Shown here: positions 18,542-27,852 of the stretch, in pieces
Layout: every line of letters starts with the position of its first letter
How positions within the stretch are numbered: the first letter of the stretch is position 1
Source: Burkholderiales bacterium GJ-E10
GTDB taxonomy: Bacteria > Pseudomonadota > Gammaproteobacteria > Burkholderiales > Burkholderiaceae_F
Assembly: GCA_000828975.1 (NCBI GenBank)
Contig: AP014683.1
Span: 2,003,700 to 2,067,699 of the forward strand
Reading direction: 5' to 3'
DNA: 64,000 bases
Position numbers and translations under genes: made by a program
The notes under the pieces: generated by a model
What the model was told of the DNA's origin: nothing
Seen by the model: the letters and a program-made list of their open reading frames with translations, nothing else
The model's database searches: none

Positions 18542-18937
18542 TTATTTCCCCACCGCATCGGCCACGCGGTGCAGCTTCTCAGCCACTTCATGGCCGATCT
18601 TCTCCACGGTGGGATCGGCGATCAAGCCCAACACCGATTCAGGATCCATGAACACCACGCTGACGCGGCCGTCGTCCTCCTCGCGCACTACCACGTTGCA
18701 AGGCAGCAGCGCGCCGATGTCCGGCACCGCTTCCAGCGCCTGGTGGGCGTAGTGCGGGTTGCAGGCGCCGAGAATGACGTAGGGCTTGCGTTCCACGCCG
18801 AGCTTGGCCTTGAGCGTGGCGGCCACGTCGATGGTGGTGAGCACGCCGAAACCCTCGGATTTGAGCGCTTCGGTGACGCGCTCAACGGTGGTGGCATAGA
18901 TGTTAGGGCTGGTAACGGAAAACACGATTCGACTCAT
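18542..18937 (-). CDS. DUF302 domain protein
   Basis: A 131-residue cytoplasmic-looking protein of the DUF302 family: TVERVTEALKSEGFGVLTTI, then KPYVILGACNPHYAHQALEA and GALLPCNVVVREEDDGRVSV. The GACNPxxAxxAL and LLPCNVVV blocks are the family hallmark and contain conserved cysteines. ATG at 18937 follows AGAGGAG. The biochemical role is unknown. DUF302 genes often accompany metal or sulfur genes, and here the gene follows copA by 31 bases in the same direction, implying co-transcription. Confidence 0.8.
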   Translation of the reverse strand: MSRIVFSVTSPNIYATTVERVTEALKSEGFGVLTTIDVAATLKAKLGVERKPYVILGACNPHYAHQALEAVPDIGALLPCNVVVREEDDGRVSVVFMDPESVLGLIADPTVEKIGHEVAEKLHRVADAVGK

Positions 18938-18968
18938 GCTAATGACTCCTCTTGGGTTGAATGAACGG

Positions 18969-21437
18969 TCAGGCCGCGGCGGTCTGCCAGGCACGCAGGC
19001 GCTTCAGCCGCAGGCTGTTGCCAAGCACGAAAATCGACGACAGACCCATGGCGACCCCGGCAAGCATGGGGTTGAGATGGATGTCGACGGGCGCGGCCAC
19101 GCCGGCGGCGATCGGAATCAGCAGGATGTTGTAGAAAAAAGCCCAGAACAGGTTGCCGCGGATGTTGCCCAGTGTCTTGCGTGCCGCGTCCAGCGCGGTG
19201 ACCACTTCGCCGAGGTGGCCGCGGGTCAAGGTCACGTCCGCCGAATCGATGGCGATGTCGGTGCCGCTGGCCAGCGCGATGCCCACGTCAGCTTGTGCCA
19301 GCGCCGGGGCGTCGTTGATACCGTCGCCGACAAAGGCCGTGCGCCGTCCGGCTTCTTGCAATCCGCTGACCACCCGGGCCTTGTCCTGCGGCAGCACCTC
19401 GGCGTGAACCTCCTCGATGCCGAGCCTCGCAGCCACCGCCTCGGCGGTGCGGCGCGCGTCGCCCGTGACCATGGCCACGCGCAGGCCGCGTTGGCGCAGG
19501 GCGGCCACCACCGCCAGCGCCTCGGGTTTGATGCGGTCGGCGATGGCGAGCAGGCCCAGCGCTCGGCCGTCGGCGGCTACGAACACCACGGTGCTGCCTT
19601 CGGCTTCGAGCGTCGCCGCACGTTCGCTCAGGGTCCCGAGGTCGATATCCTCGCGCGTCATGAAACGGCGCGCGCCGACCAGGACGCGCCGGCCTTCGAC
19701 GCGCCCTTCGATGCCGTAGCCGACCACGGCCTGAAAGTCGTCCGCGGCGGGCAGCTCGAGCTTGCGTTCCTTGGTCGCGTCGGCGATGGCTCGCGCGAGT
19801 GGATGCTCGGAGGCTGCTTCCAGCGCGGCGGCCAGGCGCAGCGCCGCCTCGGCCTGCGGTCCCTCGACCGCGCCCAGCGAAGGCCGGCCTTCGGTCAGGG
19901 TGCCGGTCTTGTCGAACAGCACCGTGTCGACGTGTGAGAGCGTCTCCAGCGCCTCGCCCTTGCGAAACAGCACGCCCAGCTCGGCCGCGCGCCCGGTGCC
20001 GACCATGATCGCCGCCGGCGTGGCCAAGCCCATGGCGCAGGGGCAAGCCACCACCAGCACCGCCACCGCCGCCACCAGCGCCACGCTGATGTTCGCGCCG
20101 AGCAGCAGCCACACCGTGAAGGCGACGATCGCGATGGCGATCACCGCCGGCGAGAACACCCGCACCACGCGGTCGGCCACACCCTGGATCGGCAGCTTTC
20201 CGGTCTGCGCGCTTTCCACCAGCTTGATGATCTGCGCCAGCACGGTGTCGCGGCCAACCGAGGTGGCCTCGATCACCAGCCGCCCGTCCTGGTCCACGGT
20301 GGCACCGACCACGGCATCGCCCGCCTGCTTGAGCGTCGGCAAGGGCTCGCCGGTTAGCATGGATTCGTCCACGTGGGCGCGGCCTTCGACCACCTTGCCG
20401 TCCACCGGAACGCGCTCGCCCGGACGCACCGCCAGGCGGTCGCCGACGCGAAGCTGCGCCACCGGCACTTCCACTTCAGAACCGTCGGCCCCCAGTCGGC
20501 GCGCGGTCTTGGCTTGCAGGCCCACCAGCTTGCGGATCGCCGCCGAGGTCCGGCCCTTGGCCAGCGTTTCCAGATATTTGCCGAACAGGACTGCGGCGAT
20601 CACCACCGCCGCCGAGTCAAAATACACATGGCGTGCTTCCGCGGGGAACAACCCCGGGGCGACGATCACCAGCGTGCTGTAGGCCCAGGCCGCGCCGGTG
20701 CCGGTGGCGACCAGCGAGTTCATGTCCGGCGAAAGATGCCGATAAGCGATCCAGCCGGGGCGGAAGAAGCGCAGCCCCGGGCCGAACAGCACGATGCTCG
20801 CAAGAAGCCACTGCACCCCGTACCAGAAGTGCGGCACCGGGCTGGCTGCCTGAAGGACGTGATCGAAGGCGGGGATGAAAGCGCTCCCCATGGACAACAC
20901 CAGAATGACTACGGCCAAACCCGCGGCAAGGGCCACATCCCGGCCCATGGCGTGCAAGGCGGCGCGCCGCTGGTCGTTCTCATCCGCTCCGGCTTCGCTC
21001 AGTGAATGCGCCGCGTAGCCGGCCTCGGCTACGGCGGCGGCGAGCGTCTCCGGGTCGGTCATGGCGGGCAGATAACGCACATGGGCGCGCTCGGTGGCGA
21101 GGTTCACCGTCGCCTCCAGCACACCGGGGGTATGTTTGAGTGCGCGCTCGACCCGTCCCACGCAGGAGGCGCAGGTCATGCCTTCCACCGCCAGATCCAG
21201 TTCGCTGACCACCGGCGTGTAGCCGGTCTCGCGGATCGCTTCGGCCACCCGATCTGGATCGAGTTGATCCGGATCGAAACGCAGCTCGGCGCGCTCGGTG
21301 GCCAGGTTCACGTCGGCCTCGACCACACCCGGCAGTTTCTTGAGCGCCCGCTCGACGCGCGCGCTGCACGAAGCGCAGGTCATGCCTTCGACGTCGATTT
21401 GCAACTCTTTGAGCGTCACGGTGGTGTCCATCATCAT
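18969..21437 (-). CDS. copA: Cu(I)-exporting P1B-type ATPase
   Basis: An 822-residue inner-membrane copper pump. Two N-terminal HMA domains each carry MTCASC (near residues 20 and 88). The membrane domain contains the copper site ACPCAMG near 462, then the phosphorylation motif [10 protein letters not shown] near 509, SEHPLARAI in the nucleotide domain and [12 protein letters not shown] near 706. The start lies among three consecutive ATG codons; GGGGGAGG is four bases before the first. A lost MerR-like gene ends in overlap with this start (stop 21436-21434), so the original order was regulator-pump. Transcription probably comes from the MerR-type promoter at 23.3 kb. Confidence 0.93.
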   Translation of the reverse strand: MMMDTTVTLKELQIDVEGMTCASCSARVERALKKLPGVVEADVNLATERAELRFDPDQLDPDRVAEAIRETGYTPVVSELDLAVEGMTCASCVGRVERALKHTPGVLEATVNLATERAHVRYLPAMTDPETLAAAVAEAGYAAHSLSEAGADENDQRRAALHAMGRDVALAAGLAVVILVLSMGSAFIPAFDHVLQAASPVPHFWYGVQWLLASIVLFGPGLRFFRPGWIAYRHLSPDMNSLVATGTGAAWAYSTLVIVAPGLFPAEARHVYFDSAAVVIAAVLFGKYLETLAKGRTSAAIRKLVGLQAKTARRLGADGSEVEVPVAQLRVGDRLAVRPGERVPVDGKVVEGRAHVDESMLTGEPLPTLKQAGDAVVGATVDQDGRLVIEATSVGRDTVLAQIIKLVESAQTGKLPIQGVADRVVRVFSPAVIAIAIVAFTVWLLLGANISVALVAAVAVLVVACPCAMGLATPAAIMVGTGRAAELGVLFRKGEALETLSHVDTVLFDKTGTLTEGRPSLGAVEGPQAEAALRLAAALEAASEHPLARAIADATKERKLELPAADDFQAVVGYGIEGRVEGRRVLVGARRFMTREDIDLGTLSERAATLEAEGSTVVFVAADGRALGLLAIADRIKPEALAVVAALRQRGLRVAMVTGDARRTAEAVAARLGIEEVHAEVLPQDKARVVSGLQEAGRRTAFVGDGINDAPALAQADVGIALASGTDIAIDSADVTLTRGHLGEVVTALDAARKTLGNIRGNLFWAFFYNILLIPIAAGVAAPVDIHLNPMLAGVAMGLSSIFVLGNSLRLKRLRAWQTAAA

Positions 21438-21705
21438 TGATCCTCCCCCAAGAGCGCGCCCAGAACCGGGCATTCGGCGGTGGAACCATGGCTGGGGCAT
21501 TGCCCGGTCAACACATCACCAGGCCCGCCTTCATGCGTTGAAGATCCGCAATCTTGCGCTCAATGTCGGTGATCTTCTCCGCGGCCAGTGCCTTGACCGC
21601 GGCCAACGGGATCGGCAGCGCGCAGCAGATCAGCGTGCCGGTCGGGGCGAACAGCGTCAGCCAAGTGACACGGCGTTGCCTTGACTGCGAGGGATCGATG
21701 TTCAT
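21434..21705 (-). pseudogene. Chimeric remnant: membrane-protein N-terminus joined to MerR C-terminus
   Basis: The open frame 21705-21508 begins with AGGAG and MNIDPSQSRQRRVTWLTLFA, then GTLICCALPIPL, like the first helix of a small MerT-like membrane protein. It switches at about residue 34 to AAEKITDIERKIADLQRMKA, the dimerisation helix of MerR-family regulators. One base is missing near 21510. The expected MerR ending continues in the next frame as [20 protein letters not shown], with a stop overlapping the copA start. Two genes were therefore joined by a deletion, and the regulator part was frameshifted. Confidence 0.65.
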
Positions 21706-21719
21706 CGTTCGCTCTCCTA

Positions 21720-22327
21720 CTAGGTCAGCCAGGGGAAAACGGCGAAGTAGCCGTTGAGCAGATACAGGCCGGTGACGATCAGCAGAACGCTGCCGGCTAG
21801 CTCAAAGGCCGGGCGAAAGCGAGCTAGCGGTTTCAATTGCTCGATCCACTCCATCGCGGCCGCCGCGCCGAGCAGTACAACGAGCGCCGGGGTGCAGGAC
21901 GGGCAAATGGCAACCAAGAACGGGATGCCGAGCACAAATGCACCCCAGATGCTGCCAACCCGCTTGACCTTGAACCCGAACGCGGCAACGGCAACCGAAC
22001 CCACCCGGTCCACAGCAAACCCAGAATGATCAGCCAGGGTCCGAGTAGGAGTCCCAACCAGCGCCCCACCAGCGTTTGCACGCCTCGTCCGCCGAGCCCT
22101 GCCACCGCGCCCAGCAGCGCGTGCGCGACGATCAGCCCGGCAACGAAGGCTAGGCCGTAACGGGTGGCTTCTCGTGGCTCGCGAGCACGGATCACATAAG
22201 CGAGCGGCACCGGCAGCGCGGCGATGGCAAGGGGGCTGACGCTGAACAACAGACCAGCCAGCAGACTGATCCCGCTGGCTGCGCCGACTCCTTGGGCGGC
22301 GATCTGTCGCACCGCCTCAAGCTCCAT
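21720..22327 (-). pseudogene. Frameshifted CcdA-like thiol-reductant transporter
   Basis: The first frame from ATG 22327 gives a CcdA/DsbD-type membrane domain: GISLLAGLLFSVSPLAIAAL, then GLAFVAGLIVAHALLGAVAG and GPWLIILGLLWTGWV. The rest of the family continues in another frame as VGSIWGAFVLGIPFLVAICP, then SCTPALVVLLGAAAAM and further helices to 21720. One missing base near 21980 explains the break. CcdA proteins pass electrons across the membrane to periplasmic thiol proteins, matching the thioredoxin-like neighbours. The start overlaps the stop of the upstream thioredoxin-like gene. Confidence 0.75.
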
Positions 22328-22586
22328 GGCTGTGCTCCTCGGGACGGCGGCACAACGTGGCCGTAAGCTGCGCTGGCGATGGCAGTGTGGTGAATAACAA
22401 TTCGCCATCCACGGCGAGTGCGGGCAGTGTCAGGATCCCCATGTCGACCGCGCGGTCGATGGAATCGAGCACGTTGACTTCGCACCACTCCACGCCAGGC
22501 ACAGTAGCTTCGGCTGCGATCTTGAGTTCATCCGTGGCTGCCGCGCACTTGGCGCAGCCGGGCGCATAGAACAGTTCGATCTTCAT
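22317..22586 (-). CDS. Thioredoxin-like protein with CAKC motif
   Basis: An 89-residue protein with a glutaredoxin/thioredoxin-like fold: MKIELFYAPGCAKCAAATDE carries a CxxC redox pair at residues ~10-13, and ILTLPALAVDGELLF holds the cis-proline turn. There is no signal peptide, so it acts in the cytoplasm. It overlaps the merR gene upstream by four bases and the ccdA-like gene downstream by eleven, so all three are translated as a unit. It may exchange electrons with the CcdA-like protein or bind a soft metal. Its partner is not evident. Confidence 0.7.
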   Translation of the reverse strand: MKIELFYAPGCAKCAAATDELKIAAEATVPGVEWCEVNVLDSIDRAVDMGILTLPALAVDGELLFTTLPSPAQLTATLCRRPEEHSHGA

Positions 22587-23005
22587 GGCACGCGCCCTAT
22601 ATTCCAGGCGACCTCTTCCAGCGCTGCCAGAATTGGGCAGTCGTCCAGCGGAAGGCTGCCGCCGCCACATTCGGCCACCAGTCTGTCGAGCGCGGCGGAC
22701 ATCGCCTGCATGGCGCGAATCTTGGCGGCGAGATGGAGCTTCTTCTCGATGGCCAGACTGCGTACATCGTCGCAGCAGGCTTGATCGCTTTGGCGCAGAT
22801 GCAGCAGCTCGCGGATTTCCGCCAGCGTGAAACCGCACGCCTGCGCTTGCTGGATAAAGCGCACTCGGCGTACCGCATCCTCGCTGTACAGGCGATAGCC
22901 GCTGTCGGTCTTGGTCGAGGGGGCGAGCAGCCCCTCGCGCTCGTAGTAGCGCAACGCGTCGGGGCTGATGTCGCGTGCCTTCGCCAGCTTTCCGATGGTC
23001 AGCAT
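22583..23005 (-). CDS. MerR-family metal-responsive regulator
   Basis: A 140-residue regulator of the soft-metal MerR class. The winged helix-turn-helix starts MLTIGKLAKARDISPDALRY and continues YEREGLLAPSTKTDSGYRLY. A long dimerisation helix follows, then a cysteine-containing C-terminus (GGGSLPLDDCPILAALE) and an extra cysteine pair in the helix (SDQACCDD). ATG at 23005 overlaps the preceding stop as TGATG; a GTG one codon upstream is also possible. It probably binds the promoter at 23335-23365 and activates its own operon on sensing Cu(I) or a similar ion. The metal cannot be told from sequence. Confidence 0.85.
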   Translation of the reverse strand: MLTIGKLAKARDISPDALRYYEREGLLAPSTKTDSGYRLYSEDAVRRVRFIQQAQACGFTLAEIRELLHLRQSDQACCDDVRSLAIEKKLHLAAKIRAMQAMSAALDRLVAECGGGSLPLDDCPILAALEEVAWNIGRVP

Positions 23006-23268
23006 CACGGTTGGCCGAGGCCAGCGGCACGCAGGCTCGCTTCGTCCACGCCGCGTCCGGCACAGCAGCCTATGAGCCGGCCGTTGATCGCCACCGCCGG
23101 CACCGACCTCACGTCCAGCGCCCTGGCGCGTTGCGCCACGGCCATGTCTCGCATGTCGAGCACATCAACTTCACACGACGGGCAGGCCACACTCTTTACA
23201 AGGGCTTCAACATCCGCGCAGGCTGGGCAGCCTGCGCTGAATACTTCGATTTTGCGTTTAGCAGTCAT
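23005..23268 (-). CDS. Thioredoxin-like protein with CPAC motif
   Basis: An 87-residue glutaredoxin-like protein, first gene of the operon. IEVFSAGCPACADVEALVKS holds the CxxC pair, SCEVDVLDM and VRSVPAVAINGRLIGCC follow, the last adding a cysteine pair near the C-terminus. It is cytoplasmic (no signal peptide). The four extra cysteines could bind a soft metal. Its stop overlaps the start of merR. It is related in fold but not closely in sequence to the CAKC protein two genes downstream. Confidence 0.7.
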   Translation of the reverse strand: MTAKRKIEVFSAGCPACADVEALVKSVACPSCEVDVLDMRDMAVAQRARALDVRSVPAVAINGRLIGCCAGRGVDEASLRAAGLGQP

Positions 23269-23334
23269 TTCAAGGCTCCGTTACATGTGCTGGCGAGGAC
23301 GGCAACGGAATGCTGCTGTCCTGTCACGATGCCA

Positions 23335-23365
23335 GGATAAACCTTTGAGCCAACTCCAGAGTCAA
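23335..23365 (-). promoter_or_regulatory. MerR-type promoter with 19-bp spacer
   Basis: Reading leftwards, TTGACT (23365-23360) and TTATCC (23340-23335) are separated by 19 bases that contain an imperfect dyad (CTGGAG ... CTCAAAG). The overlong spacer and internal dyad are the hallmark of promoters activated by MerR/CueR/ZntR proteins. It lies 67 bases before the first gene of the thioredoxin-MerR-thioredoxin-CcdA-CopA operon, whose own MerR protein is the obvious ligand. Confidence 0.75.
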
Positions 23366-23483
23366 GGGAATTTTGTAATAATCAACCGCGTATTCGAGTG
23401 TGTCGCGGTCGGGATCGACCTTCACAGCGAGCCTGGGCCTGGGCTTTGCACGCGCCGGCGCGGCGCGCATTTCGTTTCTGCTA

Positions 23484-24644
23484 GTGTAGTGCTTCGTAAT
23501 TTATAGAACGAAATGCGCGCTTGACGGTCTCAATGGACAATGCGTCCATTCGAGGCCGACGATGCGAATTGCAACTGCGATTGTTCTGGGCACTGACGAA
23601 CGAAACGTGCTGACGAAACTCGCGCGATCGAACACGACCAGCGTGCGGCTGGCGCGCCGGGCGCAGATGGTGCTGCTTGCCGCCGACGGCCTGGACAACA
23701 CACAGATCGCCGCGGAAGTTGGTGTGGGTCGCGTGCAGGTGGGTCGCTGGCGCGATCGGTACGCGCAACTGGGTCTGGCGGGGATCGAACGCGATGCGCC
23801 GCGAAGCGGTCGCAAGCCCAGTGTCGATGCGGCCGAAATCGTACGCCTGACCACGCAAACCAAGCCGCAGGCTGCGACCCATTGGAGCACGCGCAAGTTG
23901 GCCGCCGAGGTCGGGGTCAGCGACACGACGATCCTGCGCATCTGGCGCGCCAACGGACTCAAGCCGCACGTGGTCAAGGGATTCAAGGTCTCGCGCGATC
24001 CGAAGTTCGCCGAGAAGCTCGAGGACATCGTCGGCCTGTACATGAGTCCGCCCGAGCACGCGCTGGTGCTTTGTTGCGACGAGAAGAGCCAGGTTCAGGC
24101 GCTCGATCGCACCCAGCCAGGGTTGCCCTTGAAGAAGGGTCGCGCGCAAACCATGACGCACGACTACAAGCGCCACGGGACCACGACCCTGTTCGCGGCC
24201 CTGAACGTTCTGGATGGTTCGGTCATCGGTTGCTGCCAGCCTCGCCACCGTCACGAGGAGTGGATCAAGTTCCTGCGGCGCGTCGACCGCGAAACGCCCA
24301 AGGGCAAGGATCTTCACCTGATCTGCGACAACTACGCCACGCACAAACATCCCAACGTGACCGCCTGGCTCGACAAGCACCCGCGCTTCCACGTTCACTT
24401 CACGCCGACGTCGGCTTCCTGGCTCAACATGGTCGAGCGTTTCTTCCGCGACCTGACCACCGACCGATTGCGCCGCGGCGTGTTCCGCAGCGTCCCCGAA
24501 CTTGTCTCGGCCATCAAAGACTATGTCGCCACTCATAACAACAACCCAAAGCCCTTCATCTGGACCGCCAAGGCCACGGACATCTTGCAGAAAGTCATCC
24601 GCGCAAATCAGCGGTTAAGTTCCAAACAGAATGAAGCACTACAC
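23484..24644 (+). mobile_element. IS630-family element A
   Basis: A complete IS630-type element with 12-bp terminal inverted repeats GTGTAGTGCTTC, flanked by TA on both sides (23482-23483 and 24645-24646), within CTAG-type contexts. It encodes one DDE transposase. The right-hand TA is shared with element B, so the two are directly adjacent with no other DNA between. Both ends look intact. Confidence 0.9.
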
Positions 24645-24647
24645 TAG
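23562..24647 (+). CDS. IS630-family DDE transposase A
   Basis: A 361-residue transposase. The N-terminal helix-turn-helix ([20 protein letters not shown]) is followed by a second one around [20 protein letters not shown]. The DDE catalytic core has [27 protein letters not shown] and [15 protein letters not shown]. The reading frame runs to the very end of the element; its stop codon TAG is formed by the flanking TA duplication plus the next base. It is distinct from transposase B but has an almost identical catalytic half. Confidence 0.93.
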   Translation: MRIATAIVLGTDERNVLTKLARSNTTSVRLARRAQMVLLAADGLDNTQIAAEVGVGRVQVGRWRDRYAQLGLAGIERDAPRSGRKPSVDAAEIVRLTTQTKPQAATHWSTRKLAAEVGVSDTTILRIWRANGLKPHVVKGFKVSRDPKFAEKLEDIVGLYMSPPEHALVLCCDEKSQVQALDRTQPGLPLKKGRAQTMTHDYKRHGTTTLFAALNVLDGSVIGCCQPRHRHEEWIKFLRRVDRETPKGKDLHLICDNYATHKHPNVTAWLDKHPRFHVHFTPTSASWLNMVERFFRDLTTDRLRRGVFRSVPELVSAIKDYVATHNNNPKPFIWTAKATDILQKVIRANQRLSSKQNEALH

Positions 24648-25810
24648 TGTAGTGTTTCGGTGTCAATGGAACTTATATGGAAATTGCCACTCCAATGTTC
24701 TACTTCGGTTTTCATTGGGGTGAGCAAGTGCGAGTTGCGCCGACGATCGTGCTGAGCAAGGAAGAGGAAGCGGAGCTGATGAAGCTGGCTCGCTCCAAGG
24801 TGACGAGCGTGCGATTGGCGCAGCGAGCCCGCATCGTATTGTTGGCGGCGCAGGGGATGCAAAACAAGGACATTGCCGAAGAGGTGGGCGTTGGCCGAGT
24901 ACAGGCTGCGCGCTGGCGCGATCGCTTCGCGCAAAGGCGCATGGCTGGCATCGAGCGGGACTTGCCGCGCGGAGCGCCGCCGCGGAAAGTGGACGTGAGT
25001 AAGCTCGTGGCGTTGACGACGCAGACCTTGCCCGATGCGGCGACGCACTGGAGCACCCGCAAGATGGGGGCGGTGTTGGGGGTGAGCGCGAGCACGGTCA
25101 TGCGGCACTGGCAGGCACACGGACTCAAGCCTCATATCGTGCGTGGCTTCAAGGTGTCGCGCGATCCGCAATTCGTCGAGAAACTCGAAGACATCGTCGG
25201 GTTGTACATGTCGCCGCCGGAACACGCGCTGGTTTTGTGCTGCGACGAGAAAAGCCAAGTGCAGGCATTGGATCGCACGCAGCCGGGACTGCCCCTGAAG
25301 AAGGGGCGCGCGGCAACGATGACGCACGACTACAAGCGGCACGGCACGACCACGCTGTTTGCGGCGCTCAACGTCCTCGATGGCCAAGTCATCGGTCAAT
25401 GCCAGCAGCGGCATACGCATACCGAATGGTTGAAGTTCTTGCGCCAGATCGACCGCGAAACGCCCAAGGAGAAAATCCTGCACCTGGTTGCCGATAACTA
25501 CGCGACGCACAAACACCCGGCGGTCCAGCAGTGGTTGGCCAAGCATCCGCGGTTCAACATGCATTTCACCCCGACTTCGGCTTCCTGGTTGAACATGGTC
25601 GAGCGCTTCTTCCGCGACCTGACCACCGAACGGCTGCGCCGCGGCGTGTTTCGCAGCGTCCCCGAACTCGTCTCGGCTATCAAAGACTATGTCGCCACTC
25701 ATAACGACAACCCAAAGCCCTTCATCTGGACCGCCAAAGCCTCGGACATCTTGCAGAAAGTCATCCGCGCCAATCAGCGGTTAAGTTCCAAACAGAACGA
25801 AACACTACAC
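24647..25810 (+). mobile_element. IS630-family element B
   Basis: A second IS630-type element in the same orientation, with 13-bp terminal repeats GTGTAGTGTTTCG, flanked by TA at 24645-24646 (shared with element A) and 25811-25812. The ends differ from element A at one position (GTGTTTC against GTGCTTC). The two are therefore related but different elements, not a recent tandem copy. Confidence 0.9.
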
Positions 25811-25813
25811 TAG
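24677..25813 (+). CDS. IS630-family DDE transposase B
   Basis: A 378-residue transposase with the same layout as A: helix-turn-helix around [20 protein letters not shown], then a DDE core with [27 protein letters not shown] and [15 protein letters not shown]. The first ~17 residues have no counterpart in A, so the true start may lie further in. As in A, the stop TAG is completed by the flanking TA and the following G. Divergence is concentrated in the N-terminal half. Confidence 0.92.
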   Translation: MEIATPMFYFGFHWGEQVRVAPTIVLSKEEEAELMKLARSKVTSVRLAQRARIVLLAAQGMQNKDIAEEVGVGRVQAARWRDRFAQRRMAGIERDLPRGAPPRKVDVSKLVALTTQTLPDAATHWSTRKMGAVLGVSASTVMRHWQAHGLKPHIVRGFKVSRDPQFVEKLEDIVGLYMSPPEHALVLCCDEKSQVQALDRTQPGLPLKKGRAATMTHDYKRHGTTTLFAALNVLDGQVIGQCQQRHTHTEWLKFLRQIDRETPKEKILHLVADNYATHKHPAVQQWLAKHPRFNMHFTPTSASWLNMVERFFRDLTTERLRRGVFRSVPELVSAIKDYVATHNDNPKPFIWTAKASDILQKVIRANQRLSSKQNETLH

Positions 25814-25844
25814 GCGTACCGGCTTTATCGCCGCCAAACGCGCC

Positions 25845-27146
25845 TTATGATCCCGAATGTGACACCACGGCAGGCGCGGGCAACGCAACGTGTTTTTGGA
25901 ATACTACGTAGGAAACGACCCCGCGATAGTGCAGGCGGGCACGATGAGACGTATCCATCAACTCGTAGCGCACGACTGCTTCGACGCTGGCCGGTTGCCG
26001 CGCTCCGGTATCGAAGGCGATGCTGTAATGCTGCGGCACATCCGGCTTGAGGCGGGTATCCCACAGATCGACAATAAACGGCCGCCACAGGACGGTCCGC
26101 TCGACCATGTAGGTCTTCGACCGCAGCACGTGGCCAGCGGCATCAAACAGCCGCAGGTCCACGGTCAGGAGACGGTCCGGAACGCCGGTGGGCACGTCAT
26201 GTTCGGCGCCGGTGTTGGTGAGGGTCAGGACGTAGCGCTGTTTTCCACGCGATGCCGTTTCTGGCGCAAACGTGGCGCGTAAGGCCGCCGCCACCATTTT
26301 GGGATCGTGTCCACCGCGCCACAGGTGCTGCCCCCTGGCGCGCGGCACACCGCCGGCGACCAGCGGCCGCTTGGCGGCGGGCATGTGACATTCGACGCAG
26401 TTGAGTGTCGCCACCTTGCTGGCCGGGATACCGGCACCGTAGCCGTCGTCGGGGAGCGAAGCCGAAATGGCTGGCTGAGGCGAAATGCGGAAGGTGGTCT
26501 CGACAGACTGATGGTGCTGCGCGAGACGGCGACGAGTCTGCGCGATCTCCGCAACCGTGCCGCAAGGCGGCAAGCGATAGAACACGTCCCACCGCCGGTT
26601 GTTCACGACATGGCAGCGGACGCACACTTCGTTGCTGTTGTTCCATCGCCTGGTCGGGTGCGGGGCATCGAGTCCGGCATAAGGTCCATAGATGACCCCC
26701 TGCCGCAGATGGCAGACGGCGCAGGTCACGCCCTCTTGCTTCAGCGCCGGATCGAATTGCGCATTGGGGGCAAGGATCGGGTCCCATTTGTCGCCGTCGT
26801 GAAAACCGAGCACGCGAAACTTCTGCTGGCGGTCGAGCGGGGTGTGGCAGTTCAGGCAGATTTGCTTGCTGCCCTCATTGCGGTAATCCGCCTGGAAATA
26901 GGGATCGGTCCAGGCGTGGGCGTGCATACTCGTCTTCCAGTCGCGATGAATCTCCGTGTGACAGGCACCGCAATTCTCCGCGCTCAGGCTCGCAAACATC
27001 GAGGGGACTTTGGCGGTCGCGAGCGGATACTCGAAGCGCTTGGAGACGGCGAAGATTTCCAGCGGCCGTACCAAACGCCAGCCGAGAAACGCGATCACGA
27101 CCAAGGCGACGGCGGCGATGAGCGTCGTTTTAGGCTTTATCTTCAT
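25845..27146 (-). CDS. Pentaheme c-type cytochrome (cytochrome c554-like)
   Basis: A 433-residue protein anchored by an N-terminal membrane helix (LIAAVALVVIAFLGWRLVRP) and otherwise periplasmic. Five CxxCH heme sites are visible in order: CGACH, CLNCH, CAVCH, CVRCH and CVECH. The layout (NCGACHTEIHRDW first, then AVCHLRQG) resembles the cytochrome c554 group of multiheme electron carriers. The C-terminal third lacks heme sites and looks beta-rich. The redox partners are unknown. The gene ends 32 bases from element B and stands alone. Confidence 0.8.
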   Translation of the reverse strand: MKIKPKTTLIAAVALVVIAFLGWRLVRPLEIFAVSKRFEYPLATAKVPSMFASLSAENCGACHTEIHRDWKTSMHAHAWTDPYFQADYRNEGSKQICLNCHTPLDRQQKFRVLGFHDGDKWDPILAPNAQFDPALKQEGVTCAVCHLRQGVIYGPYAGLDAPHPTRRWNNSNEVCVRCHVVNNRRWDVFYRLPPCGTVAEIAQTRRRLAQHHQSVETTFRISPQPAISASLPDDGYGAGIPASKVATLNCVECHMPAAKRPLVAGGVPRARGQHLWRGGHDPKMVAAALRATFAPETASRGKQRYVLTLTNTGAEHDVPTGVPDRLLTVDLRLFDAAGHVLRSKTYMVERTVLWRPFIVDLWDTRLKPDVPQHYSIAFDTGARQPASVEAVVRYELMDTSHRARLHYRGVVSYVVFQKHVALPAPAVVSHSGS

Positions 27147-27852
27147 GGAACGGCTTCAGCGGATGGGCCTCTTGGCGGCGCGGCGTTCATCATTATGTCC
27201 TCTCGGTCGCGAAACCCTGGCGGTTCCAGATCGCCATGCCGTCTTCGATCAGCATCACTGGCGAAAACCGGCCTCGCGCAAAAGAACGACGGCCTAGCCG
27301 GACCCTGGGCAGCAGGTCGGCCTTATGCGAAGCTTCACATAAGGCCGAGCAGGTGCCGACGACGAGCCGCGTTGAGCGACTGGTCCACTCCGAGACCCGC
27401 CGTTGAGCGGTCGGCGAGACGAGCGGCTGGAATGGTTCGAGCGCACCAGTTCGCCGGCGCTGAAGGCCGCCGCTCAGGTTGCCGCTGATCCCGGCGACCG
27501 CTGCCTGGAGCATTGCGGCCGCCGCCGCAGGGTGCGACGAGCGCCTGCTTTGGCCGACTTGCACGCATAGCCTGTTCGGCAGGTCTCCGACCGAAGCGGC
27601 CCTCAAGTGGCTGGCCCGCCGGAACGACGACCGTCAGCATTTGGCCGGGTGAAGATATACGGGAATATCCGGTTCCGTCATCGCAACGACCCGGGGTCCG
27701 GACGGTAGTAGACCTTGAAGTCTCCGGAACCGCAACCCCTCGCTCTCCCAGCGGTAATATTTCCCGCATGGTCGACCTTCTTCTGTCCGTCCAGGCCAGT
27801 GTCCGGAGCCCGCACGCGGGGCTGCTACACCTGCACCCATAATCATGAGCGG
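27147..27852. other. 706-base stretch without intact gene
   Basis: Overlapping open frames occur on both strands but none has family character. One plus-strand frame ends in a protein-like tail (SPTEAALKWLARRNDDRQHL, stop near 27650), and a neighbouring frame upstream reads DERLEWFERTSSPALKAAAQ. The two could be halves of a decayed gene that I cannot name. The clearest structure is a 30-bp palindrome listed separately. No promoter for the downstream gene was recognised. Confidence 0.4.
27318..27347. repeat. 30-bp near-perfect palindrome
   Basis: The right and left 15-base halves are inverted copies with a single mismatched pair, centred on AAGCTT at 27330-27335, with outer arms GGCCTTATG and CATAAGGCC. 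There is no T run, so it is not a usual terminator. The form suits a binding site for a dimeric protein or a recombinase crossover site. No recombinase gene is adjacent. Confidence 0.6.

Noticed and set aside
18900-20682. Plus-strand open frames of 300 or more codons
   Set aside because: Antisense to copA; amino-acid composition is that of a shadow frame.
27193-27769. Minus-strand frames of 137 and 144 codons in the gene-free region
   Set aside because: Arginine/proline-rich, no recognisable domain, and they cross the palindrome; treated as spurious.
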